Assembly (NCBI RefSeq): GCF_014641695.1
Contig: NZ_BMIF01000002.1
Location: 310,001-374,000 of the forward strand
From: Nitratireductor aestuarii
GTDB taxonomy: Bacteria > Pseudomonadota > Alphaproteobacteria > Rhizobiales > Rhizobiaceae
Direction of reading: 5' to 3'
Length of the DNA stretch: 64,000 nucleotides
The position numbers and the translations under genes were made by a program. Under the pieces are notes generated by a model that ran no database searches, was not told the DNA's origin, and was given only the letters and a program-made list of their open reading frames with translations. Positions 53,872-62,924 of the stretch are shown here, in pieces; the first letter of the stretch is position 1; each line of letters opens with the position of its first letter.

Positions 53872-54825
53872 TCAGCCTTGGCCCCAGTCCAGGCGGCCGA
53901 AATCACGCGCGCCAGTCCGGAACGTCTCGCCCGTTTCCATTGAGGTCACGATCACCTCTGCAGGGCTGAAGAGCAAGGGGTCGATCGCATAGAAGTCGCC
54001 CTTGAAGCGTTCGAACACCTTCGTGAACGGCTCGCCATAGTCGCGCGACGAACTGCTGGGAAGCTTTTGCGCCAATTCCCGCGCGGCGTCGAGCGGACCG
54101 GTGACGAAGAGCTGTGCCAGACCGCCGTAGATGATCGCGTCATTGGTGCGGCCCATGGCCTGCATGAAATCAGGATGCGGTGCGGGGACGGGCGCGCGGG
54201 CAATGCCCTCGACAATGTCATCGATCGGAAAATCAATATCCTTCGCCTTGTGCAACGCCACTTCGAGAACGCGGGCAACGATCTGGATCGTGCCGGCAAG
54301 GCTTTGCGTGGGCGCATAGATGAAGGTCAGGTTTTCCGGGGTGACTCCGCTCGCTTTCGAGACCTTGCGCACAAGCGCTTCTGGTGGCGGGTCGGCGGTT
54401 TCCAGCACTACCACGGAGTGGCTTGCCTGCTCACGGTAGGTCAGAATTTCGAACAGCGGTTCCACGCCCGCGAGCACCCGCACGGGGCCGGACCCCATGG
54501 CGAAATACTTGCCCTCGGAGAGGTTCCAGCCGGCATATTGGCTGCCGAGGCAGGCCAGCACCGGCTGCGAGGAGCGAACCTCAATGTTCAGTGCCCAGGG
54601 CTCCGAAGGCCCCATGGCGAGCTTCACCGTCCCGAGGCCGCCCATGCAGATTTCCGCAATGCGCAGTCCTGCCTCTATGCTTCCGCGCACTTTCGCGCCG
54701 GCGTCGATCAGGCGGCAGTCGAGCGGCCCTTTCGCCACGGCAATGCGCAAGCGTTCCGCCTCATGGACCATGCCGTCCGCGATGGTATTTGCCCGTTCAT
54801 TCAGAAATGCGGAGCCGTCCTTCAT
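53872..54825 (-). CDS. mch: methenyl-H4MPT cyclohydrolase
   Basis: A 317-residue cyclohydrolase that interconverts methenyl-H4MPT and formyl-H4MPT, following MtdB. Family sequences include RLIDAGAKVRGSIEAGLRIAEICMGGLG, SSQPVLACLGSQYAGWNLS and FYAIDPLLFSPAEV. The length matches other bacterial Mch proteins. It is preceded by the Orf5 ATP-grasp gene (14 bases) and followed by the RimK-like gene. Confidence 0.96.
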   Translation of the reverse strand: MKDGSAFLNERANTIADGMVHEAERLRIAVAKGPLDCRLIDAGAKVRGSIEAGLRIAEICMGGLGTVKLAMGPSEPWALNIEVRSSQPVLACLGSQYAGWNLSEGKYFAMGSGPVRVLAGVEPLFEILTYREQASHSVVVLETADPPPEALVRKVSKASGVTPENLTFIYAPTQSLAGTIQIVARVLEVALHKAKDIDFPIDDIVEGIARAPVPAPHPDFMQAMGRTNDAIIYGGLAQLFVTGPLDAARELAQKLPSSSSRDYGEPFTKVFERFKGDFYAIDPLLFSPAEVIVTSMETGETFRTGARDFGRLDWGQG

Positions 54826-54839
54826 GCCGGCCCTCCCTT

Positions 54840-55964
54840 CTATCTCGATCCCGACACGATTTCTCTCAGATGCCCCTCCCGCTGGAAGAGCAGCTCCTGC
54901 GCTTCGTAGGCCGTTTTCCCTTCGGCGAAGATGGTGCAGATCGGCTCATCGCGCCGGATGTGCGTTCCTGCCGGCTGGCGGTCGGCGAGCCAAGCGGGCC
55001 AGTCGATCTCCGGAAAGGTTTCAATATCTTCAAACGCATAGACGACCATGGACGCCATGGAGTTCTCATGGACCGGCAAGGGCGCTTCTTCGCCACGGCT
55101 TGCCGCAAGATGAGCGGCCAGAAGCGGCGCATCCTCGTGATCGAAGATGTCGAGCGTTGCGCCCGGACGGGGATTGATCTCAAGCAGATGGTAGGTCTGG
55201 CCAGACTTGATGAAGTCGGCGCTGCACATGCCGATGAGGCCCGCGCTGCGGCTCAAGGCGGAGAGCCATTCTGCGATCATCGCCGCATCTTCATCGGGGA
55301 AGCTTTCGAGCCGTACCGCGCCGCAGAAACGATAGGGGTATTTGGGAGTCGGGCAGGTCCATTGGTGGCTGAAACCGACCATCCGTGCGCCGGTCGCATC
55401 GGCCATGAACAGAGCCGAGACGCTCGAACCCTGCACGGCGCGTTGGTAATAGATGCCGTGGGTCTGCTCGGCTTGCGCCGCCGGGAAGATGTGCAGACCG
55501 CCCGCGCCGCCGGTCAGTTTCGCAAGCCATCCTTTCGGCTCAGAAGGCAATCCAAGCTCGATCTCCGGGAACGGAATGCCGATACGCGCGCATTCGTCCG
55601 CCAGGAAGATGGGGTGCTTGATCCTGCGAATGGCGTCGCCACTGCATCCTGCAACGGGGAATTGTTGTGCCAGTTCGTCAACAAGTTCGGGATGTTCCTC
55701 GAAGCCCGAGCCGCAGATCAGTGCCGCAGGGGTTTCGCCGTCGCTGAGGCCCTGGAGCGCTTCGGCGAGCCCTTCGGCGGCGAGCCCCCCTTCAAGAGCG
55801 CCGGAAACGCGGACGGTCTTCTCGGCCAGATCCACGGTATCGAGGTCACAGAAGAGATCGGCCACAAGCGGGCGGTAGCCCGCACGCCGTGCGGCGGCGG
55901 CGAGGCTTCTTCCTGATACAGCCGCGATCAGCAGTGGCTCGTTACTTGGCGTAGGTGCGGGCAA
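54840..55964 (-). CDS. ATP-grasp protein of the H4MPT cluster (Orf5, MfnD-like)
   Basis: A protein of about 374 residues with an ATP-grasp domain (KHPIFLADECARIGIPFP, then CSADFIKSGQTYHLLEINPRPGATLDIFD with the Glu and Asn metal ligands). It corresponds to Orf5 of methylotrophs and resembles archaeal MfnD-like ligases, so glutamate addition in methylofuran synthesis is a fair guess. The frame is open to a TTG at 56012, but that would overlap mtdB by 71 bases; I prefer the TTG at 55964, which keeps a 23-base overlap. The start is uncertain. Confidence 0.8.
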   Translation of the reverse strand: MPAPTPSNEPLLIAAVSGRSLAAAARRAGYRPLVADLFCDLDTVDLAEKTVRVSGALEGGLAAEGLAEALQGLSDGETPAALICGSGFEEHPELVDELAQQFPVAGCSGDAIRRIKHPIFLADECARIGIPFPEIELGLPSEPKGWLAKLTGGAGGLHIFPAAQAEQTHGIYYQRAVQGSSVSALFMADATGARMVGFSHQWTCPTPKYPYRFCGAVRLESFPDEDAAMIAEWLSALSRSAGLIGMCSADFIKSGQTYHLLEINPRPGATLDIFDHEDAPLLAAHLAASRGEEAPLPVHENSMASMVVYAFEDIETFPEIDWPAWLADRQPAGTHIRRDEPICTIFAEGKTAYEAQELLFQREGHLREIVSGSR

Positions 55965-56838
55965 GGGTGAACGCGTCCTGAAAATCGAGGGTAACTGGTT
56001 TTTCCGGCTCAATCATCTGCTTGAAGAGATTGAATTCCGTCTTGTACTTCACATTGCCGATGGCGAGTGCGCCAATGCCTAAGGCCGAGGTACCGGGGAT
56101 CTCCACCGAATCCGCGTGGACATCCACGCCTTCGATGCCTGCCGGCGGGACGGCGTTGACATCGGCCGCGACGCAGAGCTTCTCGGCACCGTCGAGATGC
56201 GCCTTGGAAAGAACCTGAACGCCGGCCTTCGCGGCGGCAAGGACGATCTCGGCGTTGCGGACGAGCGATTTCTTCGCCTCATCCGTCGAGCCGTCGGCGG
56301 CTTGCACCTCGATGTCGTACCGCGACTTCATCTGATCGGCGATCGCCTGCACGCGTTTCGTGCCGTCGTGACCGGCAAGCGTGACCTTGGCGCCTTCGCG
56401 CGCCGCAATGACCGCGCAACAGTAGCCCACGACACCAGTAGCGCCGAAGATGACGAGTTCTGCGCCATCAAGTTTGCGGTTGAACTTCTTTTCCATCGCC
56501 TTTTCCACCTTGGCCAGCATCGCCGCTGCCGTGGTGAATGAGCCGGAAGGGTCGGCAAAGATGCTCAGGGTAAATGGCGGAACCAGCGCTTTGCGCGCGG
56601 TATCCAGCATATCAAGCGCAAGGGTGACGTCTCGTCCGGCGATGAACAGGCCCGAGTTTACGCCTGCATCGGGTGGGCGGGAGAAGATGGCATCCTGCAC
56701 GAGGCCGGTCACTTCGGAAAGCTCCACGCCCGTGTAAGGGACGACGACATCGAAACCGGCATCAACGGCCATGTTCACGTCAAACGGGCTCATCTGGCGC
56801 AACGGCGTGATCATGTGCAGAATATTCTTGCGAGGCAT
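55942..56838 (-). CDS. mtdB: NAD(P)-dependent methylene-H4MPT dehydrogenase
   Basis: A 298-residue dehydrogenase that oxidises methylene-H4MPT to methenyl-H4MPT. The N-terminal RKNILHMITPLRQMSPFDVNMA and the middle IFGATGVVGYCCAVIAAREGAKVTLAG (nucleotide-binding loop) are typical of the MtdA/MtdB group; gene context with mch, fae and fhc points to MtdB rather than folate-acting MtdA. It is the second gene after mptG in this operon. Confidence 0.94.
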   Translation of the reverse strand: MPRKNILHMITPLRQMSPFDVNMAVDAGFDVVVPYTGVELSEVTGLVQDAIFSRPPDAGVNSGLFIAGRDVTLALDMLDTARKALVPPFTLSIFADPSGSFTTAAAMLAKVEKAMEKKFNRKLDGAELVIFGATGVVGYCCAVIAAREGAKVTLAGHDGTKRVQAIADQMKSRYDIEVQAADGSTDEAKKSLVRNAEIVLAAAKAGVQVLSKAHLDGAEKLCVAADVNAVPPAGIEGVDVHADSVEIPGTSALGIGALAIGNVKYKTEFNLFKQMIEPEKPVTLDFQDAFTLARTYAK

Positions 56839-56899
56839 GGCATTATCCGTGTGTTGAAGCAGGTGGAGTTTCGCAGGGCATCCGTAATAGCGAGGAGCC

Positions 56900-57886
56900 C
56901 TAGCTCATGGATCGCGCCCGGCGTTGCACAGGTGCGTCGGGCTCCTCGGTGATACTGGCACCGTGGTTTCGACCCCTGACGATCCGCAGCTCGATGGCGG
57001 GCTCCAGCGCGCCCTGCGCCTCCTTGATGAAGCGGCGTGCATCCAGCTCCGACGGCGCGAAGACGAAGCCCGTTGGCCCCCAGGAGCTCTGGCCGACGCC
57101 CCTCGCGCCGACTTCGCGCAGGCGCATCGCAGCGCGTTCCACCCGGGGGCTGGTGAACAGGCCACCCTGGGCCGGGGCGAAATACGTACCCATTTCCATC
57201 TGAATCACCTCGATCGCCTCGCCAAAGGCCGGGAAATCCTGCTCAACGACAGCCGGAAGCGCCTGCATCAGCACGCGCCGGCAGATCTCGCTCGCGCTCT
57301 CTACTGGGAAGGGCGGCAGCTTGCGGAAGGCGGCAATTTCATCCTCGCCGTGGAGGCCGACCGTGTTCGTGTGATCGAGGATCAGGATGGCGCGCCATTG
57401 ATCCGGGAAGGGGTGGCGAGCCACGACAGGCGGTTCCGCGTCACTATGGTGCCGCCCCGCATCAACGATGAGACCGCCATCGCTGAAAGAGGCGATCCCG
57501 ATGCCGGAGCGGGAGCCGCGGCCCAAGAGACGCGCATCTCCCGAAGCGTTGCCGTCGAAGCCGTGCAGACGGCGCAGCGCGGCGGAAACCGCCATGGCCA
57601 TCTGCGTTCCCGAGCCCAAGCCCACATGCGGGGGAATGGCGTGATGGACGATGAGGCGATGGTGCGTGGTGATGCCCAGATGCCGGCAGAGTTCATCAAG
57701 GTGCCTTGAGGCGCGAGCGGAGTCCGGTCCTTCAACCGTGGTCGTGTCGGCATGGGTGAGGCTTACGAGCGTCTCCGGCTCGTTGAGGGGCAGGCCAAGG
57801 CTGCCAAACCGGCGCCCGGTGCTGCCATTGAGGTCAAGAAACCCCAGATGGAGGCGGGCTGGCACCGACGCAGTGACGCAATTCAT
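56900..57886 (-). CDS. mptG: beta-ribofuranosylaminobenzene 5'-phosphate synthase
   Basis: A 328-residue member of the GHMP-kinase fold that catalyses the first committed step of H4MPT synthesis, from p-aminobenzoate and PRPP. The opening ASVPARLHLGFLDLNGSTGRRFGSLGL and the GHMP loop PPHVGLGSGTQ are clear, with GVGQSSWGPTGFVF near the C-terminus. Two adjacent ATGs (57889, 57886) exist; GGGGAG gives better spacing to 57886. It heads the operon mptG-mtdB-orf5-mch-rimK-citG. Confidence 0.93.
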   Translation of the reverse strand: MNCVTASVPARLHLGFLDLNGSTGRRFGSLGLPLNEPETLVSLTHADTTTVEGPDSARASRHLDELCRHLGITTHHRLIVHHAIPPHVGLGSGTQMAMAVSAALRRLHGFDGNASGDARLLGRGSRSGIGIASFSDGGLIVDAGRHHSDAEPPVVARHPFPDQWRAILILDHTNTVGLHGEDEIAAFRKLPPFPVESASEICRRVLMQALPAVVEQDFPAFGEAIEVIQMEMGTYFAPAQGGLFTSPRVERAAMRLREVGARGVGQSSWGPTGFVFAPSELDARRFIKEAQGALEPAIELRIVRGRNHGASITEEPDAPVQRRARSMS

Positions 57887-58046
57887 CATTTGCTCCCCTT
57901 CGGGTGCGCAATGCATGGATCAGTGTTCGGGTGCCCGCGTTCATGATACTGGTTTTCCAATCGGGAGCAAGCGACGCGTGCGAGTTGGGAATATTGGTAG
58001 GCATAATTGATCGGTCCCCCAGCACGCCCAGGATACGGAGGAAGAC

Positions 58047-58427
58047 ATGTCCGAGAGGCAGAAGGATCGCGTTTACACTGAAGAAGAGATCAAGGAGCGT
58101 CTGAGCCGGGAACTGCCGAAGTGGTTCTACGAAAACGGCTGGATCCGGCGGAAGTACAAGACCCACAGCTGGAAGGGCACGCTGATGGTGATCAACACCG
58201 TCGGGCATCTGGCGGAGGCTGCCTTTCACCATCCGGACATCACGGCTTCCTATGCCTGGGTGGAGGTGCGGCTGACGAACCATGCTGCCAAGGGCGTGAC
58301 CGACAAGGACTTCGCGCTGGCGAAGAAGATCGAGGAGGTGGTTCATTGGCAGCCCGGCACCGAAGGGCAGGGCCTGGAGGGGACGCCAAACAGCGACCAG
58401 CGGTTCGCCTATATCAAGTATGACTAG
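58047..58427 (+). CDS. pterin-4a-carbinolamine dehydratase-like protein
   Basis: A 126-residue PCD/DCoH-like protein. The conserved segment AFHHPDITASYAWVEVRLTNHAAKGVTDKDFALAKKIEE holds the HHP motif and the later His; Thr before this His in canonical enzymes is Asn here. The C-terminus is longer than usual. Such proteins appear in H4MPT gene clusters of methylotrophs, where a pterin-linked role is expected but unproven. It is transcribed away from mptG and precedes fhcB by 108 bases. Confidence 0.85.
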   Translation: MSERQKDRVYTEEEIKERLSRELPKWFYENGWIRRKYKTHSWKGTLMVINTVGHLAEAAFHHPDITASYAWVEVRLTNHAAKGVTDKDFALAKKIEEVVHWQPGTEGQGLEGTPNSDQRFAYIKYD

Positions 58428-58535
58428 GCTTCACAGTCCATGACGAGCTGTCGCACACCTGTTCGAACGAAGGGGCTTCACGCACCCCAAGGATTATTCT
58501 AAAGTTCAGTCGGGCACCAGAAAGTAGCGGATAGA

Positions 58536-59588
58536 ATGACGGTTGCATGGATCGGCAACCGGGACGCACAGGTGCCTCTCGCCATTGAACATGCGACGGC
58601 GCTGCTGGTGAAGAGCCGGTGCCCGGTTATTACGCTTGATACGGACGTGGACGCCACGCGGGCGGCGCTTGCGCTTGCACGCCGAGCAGGCGCGGTTTGC
58701 GACACCCTCAGTGATGGCGTGAGGCAGGAAACGGCGCTGTTCACCAGTTCCGGCGGTATGTTCATCGCGCCGACTGAGGCCATCCGGCGAGCGGATGTGG
58801 TGCTGATCGTGGGCACCTTGCCGCCATCCGCCATGGAATTCCTGCAAAAGCTGGCTCAGACGGAGCCAGATCTCGCAGGCGGTAAGTCGCGCACGGTTTT
58901 CTCACTTGCGTCGGGCGATCTGCCGGACGAGGTCGCCAAGGTGGCGCGTGTTATTTCTGCTAGGGATACAAGCGTTTCCGGAGCAGCGGCGCTGCTGCGC
59001 TCGATGCATGCCGTGCGGCGGACGGCCGTATCGCTCGAGGGCTTTGAAGAGCTTGGCGCGGCGCTGGCGGAGGCCCGGTTCGTTGCCATCGTCTGTTCGG
59101 GCCATGGCTGCGATGCACTTGCGCTCGAGATGCTGCAGGGCTTCGTCAGCGACCTGAACACCTCCGTACGCGCTTCCATGGTTCTCTGGCCGGCGAGCGA
59201 ACGGGGTTGGGGCAGCGCGCTGGTCTCCACATGGAATGCCGGATTTCCTCTGCCTGTGAGCTTCCAGTCTGGTGTGGCGGAACATGATCCGCGACGCTTC
59301 CGCGCTTCACGACTGATCGAAGAGGGCGAGGCTGACGTGTGGCTGCACGTCGGATCCGAGCCCGTCAGTCCGCCTGATGGCATAGAGTTGATCGTGCTGG
59401 CGGATGTAGCGAATCCCATCGATAGGGCAGCCGTTACCATCGCCACAGCCGAGCATGACTCGGTGGTGTTTTCCGGAATGGCCGGGACGTTTGTCGCCAA
59501 AGCGGCGGAAGCTTCAGCGCCGTCGGCAGCTTCGGTCCTGAGCCAGATCCTCGAACAATTGCCCGAGCGTGAGGTCGCGCCATGCTGA
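58536..59588 (+). CDS. fhcB: formyltransferase/hydrolase complex subunit B
   Basis: A 350-residue FwdB-related subunit of the Fhc complex, which releases formate from formyl-H4MPT through formyl-methylofuran. It resembles archaeal formylmethanofuran dehydrogenase B (AWIGNRDAQVPLAIEHA, DTLSDGVRQETALFTSSGG) but is short and shows no CxxC iron-sulphur cluster motifs, as is known for the hydrolytic bacterial complex. It is the first fhc gene and overlaps fhcA by 7 bases. Confidence 0.9.
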   Translation: MTVAWIGNRDAQVPLAIEHATALLVKSRCPVITLDTDVDATRAALALARRAGAVCDTLSDGVRQETALFTSSGGMFIAPTEAIRRADVVLIVGTLPPSAMEFLQKLAQTEPDLAGGKSRTVFSLASGDLPDEVAKVARVISARDTSVSGAAALLRSMHAVRRTAVSLEGFEELGAALAEARFVAIVCSGHGCDALALEMLQGFVSDLNTSVRASMVLWPASERGWGSALVSTWNAGFPLPVSFQSGVAEHDPRRFRASRLIEEGEADVWLHVGSEPVSPPDGIELIVLADVANPIDRAAVTIATAEHDSVVFSGMAGTFVAKAAEASAPSAASVLSQILEQLPEREVAPC

Positions 59589-61213
59589 CGCTGATCAAGG
59601 GAGGGCACGTCGTTGATCCGGCAAGCGGGCGGAACGGCGTCGGCGATGTCTGGATCGAGGACGGACGGATCAACGCCGCACCGGAAAGTCGGGAGCCGGA
59701 CGAGAGTTTTGATGCTTCCGGCTGCATCGTCATGGCCGGGGCGATCGACATCCATTCGCATATCGGCGGTGGCAATGTGAACACGGCGCGCCTGTTGCTG
59801 CCGGAATATCACAAGGCGCATCTGCTGCGCCCGAACGCGACACCGCTGTCGAACCTCGGCTGGAGCACACACCAGACCGGCTGCCTCTACGCGCAGATGG
59901 GGTTCACCACGGTCGTGGAACCGGCGATGTCGCCAGCCAACGCGCTACACACGCATCTGGAACTCGCCGACATTCCGATCATTGATCGGGGGACGCTCGC
60001 GATTCTCGGCAATGATGACTTTCTGCTGTCGCTCATCCGCGACAATGCCTCGCCTGACATGATCGAAGACTATGTCGCCTGGACGGTAGCTTCCGCGCGG
60101 GCGCTTGGCGTGAAGACGATCAATGCAGGCGGATCGGCGGCGTTCAAGGAGAACGTGCGCACCTTCTCGTTTGATGACGAGGTGCCATCCTACGGCGTCT
60201 CATCGCGGCGGATCGTCAAGACGTTGCAAACGGCAGTCGCGAGCCTCGGCATTCCACACCCGCTGCATGTTCATTGCAACAACCTCGGAGTTCCGGGCTC
60301 CTTCGAGACGGCGGCGACCACCATGGGTGCTGCGGAAGGCGTGCCGATGCACCTCGCACATCTGCAGTTCTATGGTTACGGCACCGAGGGCAAACGCCGC
60401 TTTTCCTCGGCTGCGGCGCAGCTGGCGGAGATCGTCAATGCCTCGCCTGAGATCACGATCGATGTGGGGCAGGTGATGTTCGGCCAAACGGTGACGATCT
60501 CGTCCGATGCGCTGCGCCAGTTCGCGGCCCGTGGCAGCGCACGGCCCAAGAAGAGCGTGATCTATGACGGCGAAGGCAATGGCGGCGGCATCGTGCCTTT
60601 CGCCTACAAGAACGATTATTACGGCTCGCTGCAATGGGCCGTGGGGCTCGAGCTCTTCCTGCTGATCAACGATCCGTGGCGGGTGTTCTTCACCACCGAT
60701 CATCCGAACGGCGCGCCATTCACCGCCTATCCGGCGCTGTTCAAGCTGCTGATGAGCCGCGAGGCGCGGCGGGAGGCGATGGAGAACCTCAACCCGCAGG
60801 CGCTGAAGCACACGACGCTTGGCTCTCTGGATCGGGAGTATTCGCTTGAGGAAGTAGCGATCATGACGCGCGCCGCACCTTCGAAGCTGCTCGGCCTCGC
60901 TGATCGTGGGCACTTGGGCGACGGAGCGGTGGCGGACGTTGCCGTCTATCGCCGCGATGAGGATGCCGAGCGCATGTTTGGCGCCGCAGAACTTGTGTTC
61001 AAGAATGGGGAACTGGTCGTGCGCCAGGGTGAAGTCGTGAGCCTGCGCCCGGGCAAGACGCTGCGGGTCGCGACCCAGCCAGACAAGGCGATCGTGAAGA
61101 AGCTCGAAGGCTATCACCAGCAACGTTACGGACTTTCGCTCGACTGGTTCGACTTTCCCGACTGGGCGGTCGGCCGCGACGAGCCCTTTGGCGAGGTGCC
61201 ATGCAGAACCTGA
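59582..61213 (+). CDS. fhcA: formyltransferase/hydrolase complex subunit A
   Basis: A 543-residue amidohydrolase-fold catalytic subunit that hydrolyses formyl-methylofuran to formate. The metal-binding DIHSHIGGGNVNTARLLLPE segment is near residue 57, followed by HPLHVHCNNLG with further His ligands, MHLAHLQFYGYG, and RVFFTTDHPNG containing the Asp. Homologous to FwdA/FmdA. It overlaps fhcB by 7 and fhcD by 13 bases. Confidence 0.95.
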   Translation: MLTLIKGGHVVDPASGRNGVGDVWIEDGRINAAPESREPDESFDASGCIVMAGAIDIHSHIGGGNVNTARLLLPEYHKAHLLRPNATPLSNLGWSTHQTGCLYAQMGFTTVVEPAMSPANALHTHLELADIPIIDRGTLAILGNDDFLLSLIRDNASPDMIEDYVAWTVASARALGVKTINAGGSAAFKENVRTFSFDDEVPSYGVSSRRIVKTLQTAVASLGIPHPLHVHCNNLGVPGSFETAATTMGAAEGVPMHLAHLQFYGYGTEGKRRFSSAAAQLAEIVNASPEITIDVGQVMFGQTVTISSDALRQFAARGSARPKKSVIYDGEGNGGGIVPFAYKNDYYGSLQWAVGLELFLLINDPWRVFFTTDHPNGAPFTAYPALFKLLMSREARREAMENLNPQALKHTTLGSLDREYSLEEVAIMTRAAPSKLLGLADRGHLGDGAVADVAVYRRDEDAERMFGAAELVFKNGELVVRQGEVVSLRPGKTLRVATQPDKAIVKKLEGYHQQRYGLSLDWFDFPDWAVGRDEPFGEVPCRT

Positions 61214-62109
61214 CAGTCAATGGCGTGATCATAGACGATACATTTGCCGAGGCCTTCGGCATGCGCGCGACGGCCATCATCATCACCGCCCCGAGCCGGC
61301 AATGGGCGCTGGAGGCAGCGCGGTCCATGACGGGTTTTGCGACGTCGGTGATCGGCTGTGGCTGCGAGGCGGGCGTCGACGTGGAGCTGTCGCCTGACGA
61401 GACGCCTGACGGTCGGCCTGGCGTGCGGGTGCTGATTTTTGCCGTCAGCACGGACGAGCTGCAGAAGCAGCTCCTGAACCGGGTCGGGCAATGCGTTCTC
61501 ACCTCGCCGGGCAGCGCCTGCTATGCGGGTTTGGAAGGGACAGAGCCGCTGAAGCTTGGCTCGGCCATGCGTTATTTCGGTGACGGCTGGCAGATATCGA
61601 AGAGGCTTGGTAATCGCCAGTTCTGGCGCTTACCGGTGATGGACGGGGAGTTCGTCTGCGAGGCGACGACGGGGCTCACCAAGAAGGCGGTGGGCGGCGG
61701 CAACCTGCTGCTGCTGGCGCATGGCGGGGCGGAGGCACTGGCCGCTGCCGAGGCCGGTGTGGAAGCGATGCGCGCGGTGCCAGGCGTTATCATGCCGTTC
61801 CCGGGCGGGATCGTTCGCTCGGGGTCGAAGGTCGGCAGCAAGTACAAGAGCCTCGTTGCCTCAACCAACGACGCCTATTCGCCGGTTCTGCGGGCACAGG
61901 TGGCGAGCGAGCTTGATCCGGACATAAATGCCGTGCTCGAAATCGTCATCGACGGGGAGACCGACGAAGCCGTTGCGGCTGCCATGCGGGCGGGGCTGAA
62001 GGCGGTGATCGACCTTGGGCCAGAGCGGGGCGCGCAGCGGGTGAGCGCCGGAAACTACGGCGGCAAGCTCGGCAAGTTCCAGTATCATCTGAAGGATCTC
62101 CTGCCGTGA
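61201..62109 (+). CDS. fhcD: formyl-methylofuran:H4MPT formyltransferase
   Basis: A 302-residue formyltransferase (Ftr family) that moves the formyl group from formyl-H4MPT to methylofuran. The start, NGVIIDDTFAEAFGMRATAIIITA, and the later VGQCVLTSPGSACYAGLEG and GGNLLLLAHGG are conserved in archaeal Ftr and bacterial FhcD. It overlaps fhcC by an ATGA. Confidence 0.96.
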   Translation: MQNLTVNGVIIDDTFAEAFGMRATAIIITAPSRQWALEAARSMTGFATSVIGCGCEAGVDVELSPDETPDGRPGVRVLIFAVSTDELQKQLLNRVGQCVLTSPGSACYAGLEGTEPLKLGSAMRYFGDGWQISKRLGNRQFWRLPVMDGEFVCEATTGLTKKAVGGGNLLLLAHGGAEALAAAEAGVEAMRAVPGVIMPFPGGIVRSGSKVGSKYKSLVASTNDAYSPVLRAQVASELDPDINAVLEIVIDGETDEAVAAAMRAGLKAVIDLGPERGAQRVSAGNYGGKLGKFQYHLKDLLP

Positions 62110-62924
62110 GTGGTCTGACTTTCACATTGTTGGCGGAGCCTACGCAGCGGCTCGACCTGTCGCCTCTGACGCCGCAGAAGCTGGCAGGCCTCAGCGCTGG
62201 CGAGATCGAGAAGATCGAACTTGGCGGTGGAGGGGATCAGGTCAAGGTTGGCGACTGCTTCAAGGTTGAGGGCAGCGACCCGGAGACAATCGTCTTCGAA
62301 GGCGGGAGCAAGCGGCTCGACTGGATCGGTACGGATATGGAGGCCGGCAGCATACGCGTGACGGGCGATGCTGGTGCGCTGCTCGGTCGCCGCATGACCG
62401 GGGGCTCCATCGTCGTCAAAGGCTCGGTCGGACCATACGCCGGTTCGCAGATGCAGGACGGGCGGGTGGAGATCCAGGGAGACGCTGGCGACCTTGCTGC
62501 GGGACCAATGGCTGGTGAACTGCGCGGCATGTGCGGTGGCACGCTGATCATCCGCGGTCGGGCAGGGGAGCGTCTTGGCGACCGGATGCGGCGCGGGCTG
62601 GTGGCTGCACTTGGCGGCTGCGGCGATTATCCCGGCAGCCGGATGATCGCCGGAACGATCGTTGTCGCGGGGGAGGCGGGGCGGATGCCGGGCTATCTCA
62701 TGCGGCGCGGCTCCATCCTCCTCGACCGGCCACCGCAGGAGCTGTCGCCCACGTTCATCGAAAGCGGGCCGTGGTTCAGCGCCTTCGCGTCGCTCCTGGA
62801 GCGGCATCTGATGCAGGAAGGGATCGTCGACTACCCCTTCCTGGGTGAAGGCCCGATGCGCTATGTCGGCGACAATGCCGTGCCGGGCAAGGGCGAGCTG
62901 GTTATTTCGTCTCTGAAGGTCTGA
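62106..62924 (+). CDS. fhcC: formyltransferase/hydrolase complex subunit C
   Basis: A 272-residue FwdC-related structural subunit. The middle and C-terminal parts form a right-handed beta helix from repeats such as GGSIVVKGSVGPYAGSQMQDG, GTLIIRGRAGERLGDRMRRG and GTIVVAGEAGRMPGYLMRRG, each with Gly-x-x-M-x-x-G turns. It is the last fhc gene; its 3' end overlaps the convergent folP by 23 bases. Confidence 0.95.
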   Translation: MSGLTFTLLAEPTQRLDLSPLTPQKLAGLSAGEIEKIELGGGGDQVKVGDCFKVEGSDPETIVFEGGSKRLDWIGTDMEAGSIRVTGDAGALLGRRMTGGSIVVKGSVGPYAGSQMQDGRVEIQGDAGDLAAGPMAGELRGMCGGTLIIRGRAGERLGDRMRRGLVAALGGCGDYPGSRMIAGTIVVAGEAGRMPGYLMRRGSILLDRPPQELSPTFIESGPWFSAFASLLERHLMQEGIVDYPFLGEGPMRYVGDNAVPGKGELVISSLKV

